From the NCBI GenBank assembly GCA_903939115.1, contig CAJAFV010000071.1, positions 150,924 through 214,923 of the forward strand: a stretch of 64,000 nt of DNA, in the 5' to 3' direction. The stretch is from an uncultured Geobacteraceae bacterium. Its GTDB lineage: Bacteria > Desulfobacterota > Desulfuromonadia > Geobacterales > Pseudopelobacteraceae. Below, piece by piece: positions 36,569-45,658 of the stretch (the stretch's first letter is position 1; every line of letters begins with the position of its first letter). Under the pieces are notes generated by a model. It was not told the origin of the DNA. It did no database searches and was given only the letters and a program-made list of their open reading frames with translations. A program made the position numbers and the translations under genes.

Positions 36569-37449
36569 GGGGGCTGTCGCCGGAACAATTCACAGAGAGC
36601 TATCACCGCAACAACTCTCTCGACACGTCCGTTCTCCAGCAATTTCATGACATCATTTATTCATATTATCACGCCAACCCCCGCCCGATGCCGTGGCGCG
36701 AGACCGATGACCCGTACCGGATTCTTGTCTCGGAAATCATGCTGCAACAGACCCAGGTGGAGCGGGTAAAGATCAAATATGCTGAATTCCTGACCGCCTT
36801 CCCGACCGTGTATGAACTGGCCACTGCACCGTTGTCAAATGTGCTGCAGGTCTGGCAGGGTTTGGGCTACAACCGCCGCGCAATTTTTCTGAAGCGCTGC
36901 TCTGAAGAGATCGTCTCCTTCTACGGCGGGCACTTTCCTCGATCGGTTGCAGAGCTGCAATCGCTGCCGGGCATCGGCCCCTATACGGCGCGGGCTGTCG
37001 CGGCATTTGCATTCGGCATTGCCGAGCCGCTCATTGAGACCAACATCCGCACGGTATTCATCCATTTTTTCTTTCATGGCCGTGAAAAAGTCAGTGATGG
37101 GGAGATTATGCCGCTGGTAGCGGCTACACTTGATCAGGGAAACCCCCGTGAATGGTACTATGCCCTGATGGATTATGGAGGCATGCTTAAACAAACCCAG
37201 CCCAACCCTGGTCGTCGCAGCCAGCACCATACACAGCAGAGCCGCTTCGAAGGGTCTAACCGGCAGCTGCGCAGCTGCATTTTACGGGAAGTCCTTGCGC
37301 AAACGGGGATTACACTACAAAAACTACAGTTGATGCTGCCGGTTTTGCCGGAAGCGGTAGAACGGAATCTTGATGCGCTACAGCGGGAAGGTTTTCTGGT
37401 GAAGCGGGGACGTGGCTACCGGATAGCGGACTCTTCCGATTCACTTTGA
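36565..37449 (+). CDS. MutY-like HhH-GPD DNA glycosylase lacking the Fe-S cluster
   Basis: 294-residue HhH-GPD glycosylase related to adenine glycosylase MutY. The MutY signature is intact ([26 protein letters not shown], candidate catalytic Glu57), as is the helix-hairpin-helix LPGIGPYTA (134-142). Where MutY has the catalytic Asp in LDGN, this protein has IETN (Glu158). The four-cysteine [4Fe-4S] loop is replaced by [21 protein letters not shown], typical of a clusterless subfamily. No NUDIX-like domain follows, only a short winged-helix-like tail. It is translationally coupled to uvrB, fitting a repair role, but adenine specificity is not assured. Confidence 0.8.
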   Translation: MRGLSPEQFTESYHRNNSLDTSVLQQFHDIIYSYYHANPRPMPWRETDDPYRILVSEIMLQQTQVERVKIKYAEFLTAFPTVYELATAPLSNVLQVWQGLGYNRRAIFLKRCSEEIVSFYGGHFPRSVAELQSLPGIGPYTARAVAAFAFGIAEPLIETNIRTVFIHFFFHGREKVSDGEIMPLVAATLDQGNPREWYYALMDYGGMLKQTQPNPGRRSQHHTQQSRFEGSNRQLRSCILREVLAQTGITLQKLQLMLPVLPEAVERNLDALQREGFLVKRGRGYRIADSSDSL

Positions 37450-37471
37450 GATGTAATTGAAAGATAAAAGT

Positions 37472-37505
37472 GAATGGGGACAACACGTGTGCGTTGTCCC
37501 CATTC
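37472..37505. terminator. bidirectional terminator between mutY-like gene and cytochrome gene
   Basis: A perfect 13-bp stem (GAATGGGGACAAC with GTTGTCCCCATTC) around an 8-base loop lies between two convergent genes. The reverse-strand side is followed by ACTTTTATCTTT. The stem also resembles GGGGACAAC-type REP hairpins, so it may be a repeat that doubles as a terminator. Confidence 0.65.
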
Positions 37506-37535
37506 TTGATTAGAGTTTAAAAAGGATTTGTCAGC

Positions 37536-37823
37536 TTATTTTTTGTGGCAATCTTTGCAACCAACCGGGCCCTTTTTCATTTCAGTGTGGCAACCCTTAC
37601 AGGTTTTGTGAGCCCAATCTTTGCCGAGTTCGGCAATTTTACCAGGAGCTTTTTCGTGACATTTTTTGCAATCCTGTTTCACCAGTTCCTGATGTTTTTT
37701 GTGCGGGAAGGATACTTTGCCCATGGAAGCCGGAAGGTCGATTGATTCGGGGCCTGCAGCGAAGGATGCTCCTGCAAAAGCGGTGACGGCAAACATTGCT
37801 ACTACGGCACTGATTTTTTTCAT
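37536..37823 (-). CDS. PpcA-family triheme periplasmic cytochrome c7
   Basis: Small periplasmic electron carrier (95-residue precursor) of the PpcA-E family, which in Geobacter passes electrons from the inner membrane toward extracellular Fe(III) reduction. A signal peptide ends near ASFA|AGPES. Three heme motifs CKKCH, CKGCH and CKDCH, an FPHKKHQELV segment giving axial His ligands, and a Lys-rich surface are all typical. The open frame extends to 37871, but the ATG at 37823 has AAGGAG upstream and starts the signal peptide. Which of the five paralogues it matches is uncertain. Confidence 0.93.
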   Translation of the reverse strand: MKKISAVVAMFAVTAFAGASFAAGPESIDLPASMGKVSFPHKKHQELVKQDCKKCHEKAPGKIAELGKDWAHKTCKGCHTEMKKGPVGCKDCHKK

Positions 37824-37960
37824 CTGATATTCTCCTTTTTTGTTTTTTGCTGCGTTATAGCGCAGACTCAATTTTATACTGCTGTTTCTGTTTCGTCGAC
37901 GTCAACTAATTAGCATATTAAGTGCCAACCTGCAAGTTATTATGTAACCATTTAACTTCA

Positions 37961-37989
37961 TTGGTTGTAATGATTTAACTGCATATAAT
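37961..37989 (+). promoter_or_regulatory. putative promoter upstream of the gspG-like gene
   Basis: TATAAT at 37984-37989 with a weak -35 (TTGGTT, 37961-37966) at 17-bp spacing would give an RNA leader of about 125 bases before the gspG-like ATG. A palindrome ACCTCA-TT-TGAGGT lies just downstream (38005-38018). I looked for the GEMM (c-di-GMP/cGAMP) riboswitch core in this leader and did not find it. Confidence 0.4.
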
Positions 37990-38122
37990 CAGCAGTGGTT
38001 TGATACCTCATTTGAGGTGGCAATGATATTTTTTGAAGCGATCTCCGGCTGAAAGAGCTTGCCATAAGCGCCGTCTGTTAGTAAGTTAGAAAATATTTTT
38101 ACATGGGAGGAGCAGACAAATT

Positions 38123-38563
38123 ATGCAGTTATTAAAGGACAGAAAAGGTTTTACGCTGATCGAGATTATGGTTGTTATCGTTATACTGGCGCTATTGGCT
38201 GCGCTGGTCGGCCCGAAGCTTATGGGGCGTACTGATGATGCGAAAATTACCGATGCACGGGTACAGATCAAGAACATCGAGACGGCTCTCAAGCTTTACA
38301 AGCTTGATAACGGCAATTACCCGTCGACCGAGCAGGGGTTGGCTGCGTTGATTACAAAACCGACTGTCGGTGTGATACCGAACGGGTACAAAGAGGGAGG
38401 TTATCTGGAGAGCAAAAAGGTCCCCAAGGATCCCTGGGGAAGCGACTACCTCTACATTTCACCCGGTGAACATGGTGACTACGACCTCTTTTCGTATGGT
38501 TCTGATGGTGCGAAAGGTGGCGAAGGGAAGAATATTGATATCACCAGCTGGGATACAAAATAA
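38123..38563 (+). CDS. gspG: GspG-type pseudopilin (OxpG/PulG-like)
   Basis: Major pseudopilin of a type II secretion-type system, 146 residues. Short leader, prepilin site [22 protein letters not shown] with Glu at +5, then the GspG-specific sequence [36 protein letters not shown], and the C-terminal [26 protein letters not shown] calcium-loop region. In Geobacter sulfurreducens a GspG-like pseudopilin (OxpG) is needed to secrete OmpB for Fe(III) oxide reduction. The neighbouring PpcA-type gene fits that theme. It stands alone here, away from the other secretion genes. The ribosome site GGGAGGAG is strong. Confidence 0.93.
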   Translation: MQLLKDRKGFTLIEIMVVIVILALLAALVGPKLMGRTDDAKITDARVQIKNIETALKLYKLDNGNYPSTEQGLAALITKPTVGVIPNGYKEGGYLESKKVPKDPWGSDYLYISPGEHGDYDLFSYGSDGAKGGEGKNIDITSWDTK

Positions 38564-38615
38564 GAAGCAGGGGCTCGGCGCGCCCTCCGTATGAACTTTT
38601 TTTTACAATATTAGG

Positions 38616-38643
38616 TTGAAATTTTGGAAAACTGAGCTATAGT
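38616..38643 (+). promoter_or_regulatory. sigma-70-type promoter of ppdK
   Basis: TTGAAA (38616-38621), a 16-bp spacer and TATAGT (38638-38643) lie about 90 bp upstream of the ppdK ATG in an AT-rich stretch. Confidence 0.55.
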
Positions 38644-38734
38644 TAAATGTCTAAATCATTATATTCATTATGAATAAATGTTTTTAGCGTCTGTAAAGCG
38701 CACGTAATTATTCTACGTAAGAGGAGATGGTACT

Positions 38735-41389
38735 ATGGCTCAGAAGTTTGTGTATTTTTTTGGTAATGGTCACGCTGAAGGTCGGGCTGACATGAAGAAT
38801 CTTTTGGGAGGCAAGGGGGCGAATCTGGCTGAAATGACCAGTATCGGTCTTCCCGTCCCCCCCGGATTTACTCTGAGTACGGAAGTATGCACCGAGTATT
38901 ACAACAACAACAGTAACTATCCCCCCTCACTGGCGGGCGAAGTTGCAACTCATCTTTCCCAGGTTGAAGCATTAATGGGACGAAAATTTGGCGATCCTGC
39001 CAATCCTCTGCTTGTTTCGGTACGTTCGGGTGCCCGCGCATCCATGCCGGGAATGATGGACACCGTTCTGAACCTTGGTCTTAACGACATCACCGTGCAG
39101 GGCATCATTGCCCAGAGCGGCGATGAACGCTTTGCCTACGATGCCTACCGCCGCTTTGTCCAGATGTATTCCGATGTTGTCATGGGAATGGACAAACACT
39201 CCCTTGAGCACCTTCTGGAACATAAAAAAGAAGAGCGCGGCGTCCATTTCGACACCGACCTGAGCGCCGGTGACTGGAAGGATCTGGTCGCGGCATTCAA
39301 AGCAAAGATTGTGGAAGAGCTCGGGGTAGCATTCCCTGAAGATCCTATGGATCAGCTCTGGGGTGCAATCGGAGCCGTGTTCGGGTCATGGATGAACCAG
39401 CGCGCCATTACCTACCGCCGGCTGAATAACATTCCTGCAGAGTGGGGCACCGCTGTCAATGTCCAGTCAATGGTCTACGGAAACATGGGTGATGACTGTG
39501 CTACCGGCGTGGCTTTTACCCGCGATCCCTCCACTGGGGAAAACTATTTTTATGGTGAATATCTGGTCAACGCTCAGGGCGAAGATGTTGTCGCCGGTAT
39601 CCGCACACCGCAGCCGATCAATCGCGCCAAAGCCACCAATCTCCCGCCGATGGAAGAGGTTATGCCTGAATGTTACCAGCAGCTTGATGCTATTCGCTCA
39701 ATACTCGAAAAGCACTACAAGGATATGCAGGATATTGAATTTACGATAGAAAAAGGCAAGCTGTTCATGTTGCAGACCCGCAATGGCAAACGTACCGCGC
39801 CGGCAGCGATCAAGATTGCGGTTGATATGGTTGCCGAGGGGCTGATCGACCAGAAAACAGCGGTGAAACGGGTTGCTCCTTCCCAGTTGGATCAACTCCT
39901 CCACCCGTCGCTCGACCCGAAAGCGGTTAAGAATATCATCGCCAAAGGGCTTCCGGCGTCACCGGGCGCTGTATCCGGCACGGTTGTCTTTACTGCCGAT
40001 GAAGCAGAATCTGAGGCGAAAACCGGTCGCAAAGTAATTCTAGTGCGCATTGAAACGTCACCTGAAGATATCCACGGCATGCACGCCGCCCAGGGTATCC
40101 TGACGGCCCGAGGCGGCATGACGTCCCACGCGGCTGTTGTGGCCCGCGGCATGGGCAAATGCTGCGTCGCCGGTTGCGGCGATATCAAGGTGGATTATGC
40201 GAACCTGTGCTTTACGACGAAGGGTGGCGTTATTGTTAAAAAGGGTGACATGATCACACTTGACGGCTCAATGGGCGAGGTAATCCTCGGTGCTGTGGCA
40301 ACCGTGTCGGCAGAATTGACCGGCGATTTTGGCACATTGATGGGGTGGGTAGACGGTATCCGTCGTCTGAAAGTACGGGCCAATGCCGATACTCCGCATG
40401 ATGCCAGGGTTGCCCGTGAGTTCGGCGCTGAAGGAATCGGCCTCTGCCGCACCGAGCATATGTTTTTTGATGCCGAGCGGATCGCTGCCGTCCGTGAAAT
40501 GATTCTATCCGAGGATGTCGAAGGTCGCGAACTCGCCCTGGCAAAGATTCTTCCAATGCAGAAAGGGGATTTTATCGGCCTGTTCCGTGAAATGAAAGGG
40601 CTGCCGGTTACAATCAGGTTGCTCGATCCGCCGCTGCACGAATTCCTGCCCCACGAAGAAAGGGATATCGTTGAGCTGTGCAAGACCATGAAAGTACCGG
40701 TCAGTGCCCTCAAACACAAGATTGAAACGCTGCACGAGTTCAATCCAATGTTGGGCCATCGCGGGTGTCGTCTCGGTATCACGTTCCCTGAAATTTATAA
40801 TATGCAGGTCACGGCAATTATGGAAGCGGCCTGTGAACTTGTTAAGAACGAAGGTTTCAGTATCGTTCCTGAGATCATGATCCCGCTGATCGCAACAGTC
40901 AAAGAGCTTGCAGTCCTCAAGGAGAATGCCGTCGCTATCTGCAACGAAACTATCGCACGGTACGGTGTCAAGGTCGAGTATCTGATCGGTACGATGATTG
41001 AGTTACCGCGTGCCGCCCTGACGGCCGACGAAATCGCGGTCGAGGCGGAATTTTTCTCTTTCGGCACCAATGACCTGACCCAGACAACATTCGGCCTGTC
41101 GCGTGACGACGCCGGCAAATTCCTGCCGTTCTATGTCGATAACGGCATTCTGCCGGAAGACCCCTTCGTTTCACTCGACCAGACTGGCGTCGGCAAACTG
41201 GTCAAGATGGCCTGTGAGTTGGGTCGCGCAACCCGTCCGAACATCAAGCTCGGCATCTGCGGCGAACATGGCGGCGATCCCTCATCGGTTATCTTCTGCC
41301 ACAACGTAGGTCTGGACTATGTCTCCTGCTCACCGTTTCGAGTACCGATTGCCCGACTGGCTGCGGCTCATGCGGTCTTGGAACAGTAA
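38735..41389 (+). CDS. ppdK: pyruvate, phosphate dikinase
   Basis: Interconverts pyruvate + ATP + phosphate and phosphoenolpyruvate + AMP + pyrophosphate, linking acetyl-CoA-derived pyruvate to gluconeogenesis. 884 residues in the standard order. The N-terminal ATP-grasp domain contains [24 protein letters not shown] and [22 protein letters not shown]. The swivelling phospho-His domain has [15 protein letters not shown]. The C-terminal TIM barrel has GLCRTEHMF and a catalytic Cys region [18 protein letters not shown] site precedes the ATG. It is monocistronic, with a promoter before it and a terminator after it. Confidence 0.97.
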   Translation: MAQKFVYFFGNGHAEGRADMKNLLGGKGANLAEMTSIGLPVPPGFTLSTEVCTEYYNNNSNYPPSLAGEVATHLSQVEALMGRKFGDPANPLLVSVRSGARASMPGMMDTVLNLGLNDITVQGIIAQSGDERFAYDAYRRFVQMYSDVVMGMDKHSLEHLLEHKKEERGVHFDTDLSAGDWKDLVAAFKAKIVEELGVAFPEDPMDQLWGAIGAVFGSWMNQRAITYRRLNNIPAEWGTAVNVQSMVYGNMGDDCATGVAFTRDPSTGENYFYGEYLVNAQGEDVVAGIRTPQPINRAKATNLPPMEEVMPECYQQLDAIRSILEKHYKDMQDIEFTIEKGKLFMLQTRNGKRTAPAAIKIAVDMVAEGLIDQKTAVKRVAPSQLDQLLHPSLDPKAVKNIIAKGLPASPGAVSGTVVFTADEAESEAKTGRKVILVRIETSPEDIHGMHAAQGILTARGGMTSHAAVVARGMGKCCVAGCGDIKVDYANLCFTTKGGVIVKKGDMITLDGSMGEVILGAVATVSAELTGDFGTLMGWVDGIRRLKVRANADTPHDARVAREFGAEGIGLCRTEHMFFDAERIAAVREMILSEDVEGRELALAKILPMQKGDFIGLFREMKGLPVTIRLLDPPLHEFLPHEERDIVELCKTMKVPVSALKHKIETLHEFNPMLGHRGCRLGITFPEIYNMQVTAIMEAACELVKNEGFSIVPEIMIPLIATVKELAVLKENAVAICNETIARYGVKVEYLIGTMIELPRAALTADEIAVEAEFFSFGTNDLTQTTFGLSRDDAGKFLPFYVDNGILPEDPFVSLDQTGVGKLVKMACELGRATRPNIKLGICGEHGGDPSSVIFCHNVGLDYVSCSPFRVPIARLAAAHAVLEQ

Positions 41390-41404
41390 CGGTTGAAATT
41401 TGAG

Positions 41405-41441
41405 AAAAAGTCCGCTTATTCGAGGAATGAGCGGACTTTTT
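41405..41441 (+). terminator. intrinsic terminator of ppdK
   Basis: Arms AAAAAGTCCGCT and AGCGGACTTTTT pair perfectly around a 13-base loop, and the right arm ends in a T-run. It lies 16 bases after the ppdK stop. A second terminator (opposite strand) follows, and nothing else recognisable lies in the 41390-41719 gap. Confidence 0.9.
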
Positions 41442-41610
41442 CTTATGTTTCCAAGCAGATCTACCATAGTCTGGTTCGCTTTCCTGGCTTCCGGGGTAAA
41501 ACGAGGTAGGATTGTGCGGAAATCGGCACTGTCAAAGGTTGGGTCAAAAGTCAAACTGGTCAGGCTTTTGTTACTGCTTATTTGAAGATCTACGGAACCA
41601 GGCAATCGTT

Positions 41611-41644
41611 AAAAAAGCTGATGCCGCTTTTGAGGGCGGCATCA
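41611..41644 (-). terminator. intrinsic terminator of the ior/paaK/CoA operon
   Basis: On the reverse strand TGATGCCGC pairs with GCGGCATCA (9 bp, 8-base loop) and is followed by GC and six T. It lies 76 bases after the iorB stop and ends the long minus-strand catabolic transcription unit. Confidence 0.85.
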
Positions 41645-41719
41645 GAACAACTTTAACATGAAACACAAAACGGGGGAACTCAATCCCTGCTTTGTCAACT
41701 CAGACTAAAATGAAATAAA

Positions 41720-42292
41720 TTACGCAACCGCCCCGCCATTAAGAGCCCTCAGATTGACATCAATCCCCTTCTCCTTCGAGACCGTCCTGACAACCCCCTC
41801 AACAACATCGGCATTAATAGGCAGCTTTTTCATTACAGCTCCTACCATGACCATATTAACGGCCTTGGCATTGCCGGCCTCCTTGGCGATAGCAAGGGCA
41901 TCAATACCTCGCGCACCGGGGCAGGCGTGTTCAATCTGCTCCTCAACATCGGCCGGATATACTGCCGAGCCGGTAGCTACGGTACTCGGATTTATGGTGA
42001 CTTTGTTGTAGACCAGCATACCGCCCGGCTTGAGATAGTGGACGTACCTGAGGGCTTCGAGTGGTTCGAAAGAGATCAGGATATCGGCAGTTCCCGGAAT
42101 AACCACCGGCGAGAAGACCTCTGTGCCGATACGGACGAAGGATATAACGCTCCCCCCACGCTGGGCCATGCCGTGAACTTCATTCTGTTTTACATCCATG
42201 CCGCTGGCAAGGGCGCTTTCGGCAAGAACCTTGGATGCGAGCAGAACCCCCTGCCCGCCGACGCCGGTGATAACAATATTAAATATATCCAT
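41720..42292 (-). CDS. iorB: indolepyruvate:ferredoxin oxidoreductase, beta subunit
   Basis: 190-residue gamma-type domain of 2-oxoacid:ferredoxin oxidoreductases (IorB). Starts MDIFNIVITGVGGQGVLLAS, with the conserved GVGGQG loop and QNEVHGMAQRGGSVISFVRIG, both typical. It pairs with IorA to oxidise aryl pyruvates (indolepyruvate, phenylpyruvate, 4-hydroxyphenylpyruvate) to arylacetyl-CoA with reduction of ferredoxin. It is the last gene of the operon, 14 bp after iorA. Confidence 0.93.
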   Translation of the reverse strand: MDIFNIVITGVGGQGVLLASKVLAESALASGMDVKQNEVHGMAQRGGSVISFVRIGTEVFSPVVIPGTADILISFEPLEALRYVHYLKPGGMLVYNKVTINPSTVATGSAVYPADVEEQIEHACPGARGIDALAIAKEAGNAKAVNMVMVGAVMKKLPINADVVEGVVRTVSKEKGIDVNLRALNGGAVA

Positions 42293-42306
42293 TATGTTGT
42301 TCCTCC

Positions 42307-44058
42307 TTATCGCGCTACGGCGATTGCGTCAAATTTACAGAGCTGTCCGCAGACGCCACAGCCGTCACAGATGTTCGGATCAATCTGAACCTTCTGCCGT
42401 TTGCCGTCAACCGCCGGTTTCAGTCCCAGCGATACACACGCGGCCTTCAGGCAGGCGCGGCAGCCGGTGCATTTCTCCAGATCAACGGAGAAGACCGGAT
42501 TTCTAATACGGTAGCGGAGGATACAGGGGTTTTTGTCAACCAAGACATACGGGCCGGGTGTTTCAAGCCCTTTTTTGATGGCGGCTTCGGTCTCTTCAAG
42601 ATTGTATGCATTCAGTTCGGCGACATTTTCAATGCCAAGCACCTTCACCAGTGCGACGATATCAACCTGCTGGCTCATCTGACCCTGCAGGTCGAGCCCG
42701 GAACCAGGGTTCTCCTGGCCGCCGGTCATGCCGGTGGTGCGGTTGTCCATGATAATGACCAGTGCGTTGCCCTTATTGTAGGCCAGGCTGAGCAGTCCGG
42801 TCATCCCCGAGTGGAAGAAGGTCGAATCGCCGATGACGGCAACCGGCTTTTCCTTTCTTCCGGCGATCTCGTTGACCTTGGCCATGCCGTGTGCGGCGCT
42901 GATGCTGGCGCCCATGCAGATTGTTGAGTGCATGGCGCTCATCGGTGGGAGGGCTCCGAGTGTGTAACACCCGATGTCGCCCGATACGAATACCTTGAGC
43001 TTGCTCAGAATCGTAAAGAGTCCGCGGTGGGCACAGCCGGGACAGAAGATCGGCGGACGCTGCGGCAGGGCCGCTATTGGAGCCGTTACCGCACCGGGAG
43101 GATCGCCGGCAGCGGCTCTGATAATATCGGCATTGACCTCACCGCAGAGTGGAATTTTGTCTTTGCCGATATCGACTCTGATCCCCATGGCCCGGATCTG
43201 CTCTTCAAAGATTGCATCCAACTCCTCGACGATCATCAACCGTTCGACCATGCCGGCAAATGCGCGGATTTTTCGTTCCGGCAGCGGATGTACCAGGCCG
43301 AGCTTGAGAATCGAAGCGTTCGGATATGCCTCTTTGACATGCTGATAGGCGACGCCTGAGGTAATGATGCCGAGCGCTTTATCCCCCATTTCAATCCGGT
43401 TAAGGGGAGTGGTTTCGGCAAACTCCTGCAGTTTGAGGAGACGCGCCTCGATTTCGACATGTTTGATCTTGCCGTAATTGGGCAGCATGACATATTTCGG
43501 CACATCCTTGACCCACGGGCCGATCTTCTGGGCAATCTTCTCTTTCTGTATGACCACCCCTTTGGCGTGGGAGATTCGAGTCGTCGTGCGGAGCATGACT
43601 GGCGTGTCGAACTGTTCTGAGATTTCAAAGCCGTCCCTGACAAAGTCATAAGATTCCTGAGAGTTCGCCGGATCAAGCATCGGAATTTTAGCAAACTTGG
43701 CATAATTGCGGCTGTCCTGCTCGTTCTGCGAGGAGTGCATACCCGGATCGTCGGCAACCATCAGGATCAGGCCGGCATTGACGCCGGTGTGGTTGAGGGT
43801 CAGCAGGGCGTCAGCGGCAACGTTGACGCCGACATGTTTCATCGTAGCCAAGGTCCTTCCCCCGGCGATTGAGGCGCCGATGGCAGATTCGAGGGCCACT
43901 TTTTCGTTGGGCGCCCACTCGCAGTAAACCACGCCCAGACGGGCCACCTCTTCCAGTGTTTCTGTGCTTGGCGTTCCCGGGTATCCGGAGGCGAAGACTC
44001 CGCCTGAATCACCGAAACTTAAGGCGATCGCCTCATTGCCAGAGATTATCTTTTTCAT
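42307..44058 (-). CDS. iorA: indolepyruvate:ferredoxin oxidoreductase, alpha subunit
   Basis: Thiamine-diphosphate enzyme. The N-terminal pyrimidine-binding half has GVFASGYPGTPSTETLEEVAR. The TPP-binding half has SGDIGCYTLGALPP, VIGDSTFFHSGMTG and IIMDNRTTGMTGGQENPG. Two C-terminal [4Fe-4S] ferredoxin motifs follow, CTGCRACLKAAC and CDGCGVCGQLC. About 583 residues. The open frame starts at 44067, but the Met at 44058 (MKKIISGNEA) has AAAAGG at proper distance. Next to a phenylacetate-CoA ligase, it fits oxidation of aromatic amino-acid-derived 2-oxo acids or, in reverse, reductive carboxylation of arylacetyl-CoA. Confidence 0.95.
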   Translation of the reverse strand: MKKIISGNEAIALSFGDSGGVFASGYPGTPSTETLEEVARLGVVYCEWAPNEKVALESAIGASIAGGRTLATMKHVGVNVAADALLTLNHTGVNAGLILMVADDPGMHSSQNEQDSRNYAKFAKIPMLDPANSQESYDFVRDGFEISEQFDTPVMLRTTTRISHAKGVVIQKEKIAQKIGPWVKDVPKYVMLPNYGKIKHVEIEARLLKLQEFAETTPLNRIEMGDKALGIITSGVAYQHVKEAYPNASILKLGLVHPLPERKIRAFAGMVERLMIVEELDAIFEEQIRAMGIRVDIGKDKIPLCGEVNADIIRAAAGDPPGAVTAPIAALPQRPPIFCPGCAHRGLFTILSKLKVFVSGDIGCYTLGALPPMSAMHSTICMGASISAAHGMAKVNEIAGRKEKPVAVIGDSTFFHSGMTGLLSLAYNKGNALVIIMDNRTTGMTGGQENPGSGLDLQGQMSQQVDIVALVKVLGIENVAELNAYNLEETEAAIKKGLETPGPYVLVDKNPCILRYRIRNPVFSVDLEKCTGCRACLKAACVSLGLKPAVDGKRQKVQIDPNICDGCGVCGQLCKFDAIAVAR

Positions 44059-44160
44059 GTACACCATCCTTTTGGCTATTCATTTATTCAAAATGGTTCG
44101 CTTTACAAAAAACTACTGCCTGGTTGTTGCTACCTGATGCGCCGCTTGTCGTCCAAACAG

Positions 44161-44249
44161 TCCCCTCTCCATGAGGGAGAGGGTTAGGGTGAGGGGAGAC
44201 TGGCATCCTCATCCGGCCTTCGGCCACCTTCTCCCTCAGGGAGAAGGGA
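44161..44249 (+). repeat. REP-type palindromic repeat (family A), intergenic
   Basis: Two linked hairpins: CCCTCTCC-ATGA-GGGAGAGGG followed by TTAGGGTGAGGGG, then CCTCATCCGGCCTTCGGCCACC and CTTCTCCCTCAGGGAGAAGG. It lies between paaK and iorA. The same modules occur at 56746 and inside uvrB. Confidence 0.85.
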
Positions 44250-44278
44250 GTTAGCGGTGAATTAGAAAGATTCTGTTA

Positions 44279-45622
44279 TCACTTGGGTCGATTGTCTATG
44301 TACCGCTTGGCCTTACCCTCACTGCGCGGAATCGAGCCGGGCGGGACCAGGGTAACCGTAACTGTAATACCGATCTCATTCTTAATATCCCGGACAAGAC
44401 TCTTGGCAATGTCACGGGTTGCCAACTCGTCACTGACGACTTGGTGCTTACTTACCTTGAACGTTTCATGAACCGGTTTAACGGCAAATTCATCGGTTAC
44501 TTCAATCCGGACTTCAACTTCGTCAAGGGTTCCCAGTCGATTTACCACAACCAGATAGTTAGGTGTGACGCCACGGTGCCTGAGAATAATCGATTCAACC
44601 TGTGAAGGGAAGAAATTAACTCCCCGGATGATTAATAGATCATCGGTGCGCCCGGTCAGCTTCTTCATTTTTATCAGGGTGCGCCCGCAGATGCAGGGAT
44701 CCAGGCTGAGGCTCGTAATATCGCGAGTGCGGTAGCGCAGTAACGGCTGCCCCTCTTTGCCAAGTGTAGTAAAGACCAATTCTCCTTCAGCGCCGATCGG
44801 AAGCGCTTCACCGCTTTCCGGGTTGATAATTTCCGGGTAGAAGTAATCTTCGTTGATATGCAGGCCATTGCGGGCCTCATGGCACTCGCACGATACTCCC
44901 GGACCGGTGATTTCAGTGAGGCCGTAGATATCGCACGCTTTCAGCCCAAAACTCTCCTGGATCATGTCACGCATTGACTCAGTCCAGAATTCGGCTCCCA
45001 ACACAGCAGTGCGGAGATTGAGCTTTTGAAAATCAACCCCCATATCAACGCCGACTTCATGAATATGCATAAGAAATGAAGGGGTAACCGTTAAAGCGGT
45101 CGTGCCGAAATCCTGCATCAGCATGATCTGTTTCTGGGTGTTGCCTCCGGAAATCGGAATCACTCCGGCCCCGATCCTGAGTCCTCCGTAATGTGCTCCG
45201 AGCCCCCCGGTAAAAAGGCCGTAGCCGTAAATGTTCTGCAGGACATCCCGCCTGCCGATGCCGGAACCGGTCAGGCAGCGGGCCATGACTTCGGACCAGG
45301 TATCGATATCGACCTGGGTGTAGCCGACGACGATCGGCTTGCCGGTGGTTCCGGAGGTCGCATGATATTCGACGATATCATCCCGGGAAGCGCTGAAAAG
45401 ATTGAACGGATAATTGTCCCGGAGATCGTCTTTAACGGTAAAGGGGAGTCTTCTGATATCATCCAGCGACTTGATGTCGGAAGGTTTGACCCCCACGTCT
45501 TCAAGCCTCTTTTTGTAGACCAGGCTATGTTCGTACGCGTGGCTGACGGTCTTTTGCAACCTGCCAAGCTGAATGGTCTGCATTTCGCTGCGGCTGCACG
45601 TCTCAACCTTGTTCCAGATCAT
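44279..45622 (-). CDS. paaK: phenylacetate-CoA ligase family (PaaK-like)
   Basis: Adenylate-forming aryl-acid CoA ligase. 447 residues with the AMP-binding P-loop ATSGTTGKPIVVGYT near residue 90, YGLTEITGPGVSCEC, and the C-terminal domain of the PaaK type (GRTDDLLIIRGVNFFPSQVESIIL). Likely converts phenylacetate, or a related aryl acetate, to its CoA ester using ATP. Arylacetyl-CoA is also the product of the adjacent IorAB, so the pair probably handles salvage or overflow of the same acids. It lies within the minus-strand operon, 36 bp after the CoA-transferase. Confidence 0.9.
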   Translation of the reverse strand: MIWNKVETCSRSEMQTIQLGRLQKTVSHAYEHSLVYKKRLEDVGVKPSDIKSLDDIRRLPFTVKDDLRDNYPFNLFSASRDDIVEYHATSGTTGKPIVVGYTQVDIDTWSEVMARCLTGSGIGRRDVLQNIYGYGLFTGGLGAHYGGLRIGAGVIPISGGNTQKQIMLMQDFGTTALTVTPSFLMHIHEVGVDMGVDFQKLNLRTAVLGAEFWTESMRDMIQESFGLKACDIYGLTEITGPGVSCECHEARNGLHINEDYFYPEIINPESGEALPIGAEGELVFTTLGKEGQPLLRYRTRDITSLSLDPCICGRTLIKMKKLTGRTDDLLIIRGVNFFPSQVESIILRHRGVTPNYLVVVNRLGTLDEVEVRIEVTDEFAVKPVHETFKVSKHQVVSDELATRDIAKSLVRDIKNEIGITVTVTLVPPGSIPRSEGKAKRYIDNRPK

Positions 45623-45658
45623 GGTCGCACCCCCACTTTTTGTATAAAAATAATTCTT

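Noticed and set aside
37990..38122. GEMM (c-di-GMP/cGAMP) riboswitch in the gspG leader
   Set aside because: Geobacter often has one before such genes, but the conserved core motifs are not present in this leader.
38575..38612. Terminator after the gspG-like gene
   Set aside because: The GGGC/GCCC stem is short and the T-run is about 15 bases away, so support is weak.
41400..41605. Small open frames on both strands between ppdK and iorB
   Set aside because: They run through the ppdK terminator hairpin and show no coding character.
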